NCBI GenBank assembly: GCA_903929795.1
Contig: CAIYWC010000153.1
Span: 1 to 63,885 of the forward strand
Direction of reading: 5' to 3'
Length of the DNA stretch: 63,885 nucleotides
Source: an uncultured Myxococcales bacterium
Lineage (GTDB): Bacteria > Myxococcota_A > UBA9042
Shown: positions 63,598-63,885 of the stretch, one piece after another
Position numbering within the stretch: the stretch's first letter is position 1
Layout: each line of letters opens with the position of its first letter
The notes under the pieces: generated by a model
Told to the model about the DNA's origin: nothing
What the model saw: only the letters and a program-made list of their open reading frames with translations
Database searches by the model: none
Program-made: the position numbers and the translations under genes

Positions 63598-63626
63598 TTG
63601 ACACGCCAATGTCCACATCCTATCGT
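63598..63626 (+). promoter_or_regulatory. Promoter of arsR
   Basis: A perfect TTGACA (63598-63603), a 17-bp spacer and TATCGT (63621-63626), 23 bp before the arsR ATG. The -10 box is the first half of the operator. A lone half-site TATCGTG (63585-63591) lies further upstream. Confidence 0.7.
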
Positions 63627-63638
63627 GAACGAACGATA
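63621..63638 (+). promoter_or_regulatory. ArsR operator on the arsR side
   Basis: TATCGTGAACGAACGATA: perfect 6-bp arms (TATCGT/ACGATA) around six bases, ending just where the arsR ribosome site (AAGGAG) begins. Autoregulation of arsR is the expected outcome. Confidence 0.7.
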
Positions 63639-63648
63639 AGGAGAAGCC

Positions 63649-63885
63649 ATGAACGAGAACTGTTGTCCACCGTCCGATCCCGCCCCCGACTTGCGTCCCA
63701 TTGAAGGGGCCGAAGCCGACGAGGAACTCGCCGTCCTCGCCAAGGCGCTCGGCCACCCGGCGCGCGTGCAGATTCTGCGCCTGCTGACCAACCGCGTGTC
63801 CTGCGTGTGTGGCGAGATCGTCGATCAGCTGCCGCTGGCGCAGTCGACCGTGTCGCAGCACCTGAAAGTGCTGAAGGACGCCGGG
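63649..63885 (+). CDS. arsR: ArsR-family arsenic-responsive repressor (3' end outside the window)
   Basis: The first 79 codons are present and open to the right edge. AAGGAG precedes the ATG. After a Cys-Cys-containing, acidic N-terminus ([10 protein letters not shown]) comes the ArsR winged helix: '[20 protein letters not shown]', the metal-sensing 'SCVCGEI' (Cys52, Cys54, as in the classic CVC motif) and the recognition helix '[17 protein letters not shown]'. It should leave DNA when As(III)/Sb(III) binds, releasing arsR and arsD. Confidence 0.93.
   Translation, partial: MNENCCPPSDPAPDLRPIEGAEADEELAVLAKALGHPARVQILRLLTNRVSCVCGEIVDQLPLAQSTVSQHLKVLKDAG

Overview
The window is high-GC, gene-dense bacterial DNA. 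It lacks transposases, integrases, CRISPR arrays, rRNA and recognisable tRNA genes. Several gene types point to Myxococcota or a close 'deltaproteobacterial' relative: very large Cys-rich lipoproteins with CDDG-type repeats, lipoproteins with Asp/Ala-rich linkers behind the lipobox, thrombospondin-type-3 calcium repeats combined with lamin-tail-like domains, PEGA-type and Kelch-type envelope proteins, and a polytopic protein ending in GGxGG...CPxG repeats. This placement is an inference from protein style. No rRNA or marker phylogeny was possible.

Layout. 1-10.8 kb (minus strand): an eight-gene envelope unit made of two beta-barrel-like outer membrane proteins, two lipoproteins (one >1,235 aa and running off the left edge), a TonB-dependent receptor that carries a TonB-C-like domain at its own N-terminus, and a complete ExbB-ExbD-TonB motor. 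Most junctions overlap or nearly touch, so the set is probably co-expressed. 11-19.6 kb: gshB, a calcium-repeat surface lipoprotein, a polytopic protein with three lectin-like C-terminal repeats, a YwqK-like repeat protein, a Tat-exported thioredoxin-like protein and a HEAT-repeat protein. 19.6-31.7 kb: a NERD/UvrD-like helicase, a Cys-rich lipoprotein, a GH31 lipoprotein, a lipase-like hydrolase, a DUF2723-type membrane protein with TPRs, a Kelch-type lipoprotein, a PEGA protein and an unrecognised 537-aa protein. 31.7-34.2 kb: rho behind a good promoter and a C-rich, G-poor leader, followed two bases later by a sugar-nucleotide epimerase.

34.2-41.5 kb (minus strand): lon, an orphan sensor kinase, a Spy/CpxP-like periplasmic protein and an Lgt-like protein fused to an outer-membrane-like domain; this looks like an envelope-quality-control group. 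41.6-48.7 kb: a surface-glycan cluster with three GT2 enzymes, a GT14-like enzyme, a Wzx-type flippase and an asparagine-synthase-like ATPase. 49-53.4 kb: an RND/MMPL transporter, an acyltransferase-like protein and an SDR. 53.5-58.1 kb: a stress group of dbpA-srkA, an MsrB-MsrA lipoprotein and an ECF sigma/zinc-finger anti-sigma pair. 58.2-63.0 kb: an apparently decayed metallo-beta-lactamase-fold gene, an SGNH-like lipoprotein, and a polysaccharide-lyase lipoprotein followed by a GH88/105 unsaturated-uronyl hydrolase lipoprotein. 63.1-63.9 kb: divergent arsD and arsR (cut by the right edge) sharing two matching 18-bp operators.

Together the genes describe a bacterium that invests heavily in its outer surface: energised outer-membrane uptake, surface-anchored glycan degradation, glycan synthesis and repair of envelope proteins. 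The most unusual items are the receptor with a built-in TonB-C domain, the Lgt-barrel fusion, the membrane protein with GGxGG repeats, and the C-rich rho leader.
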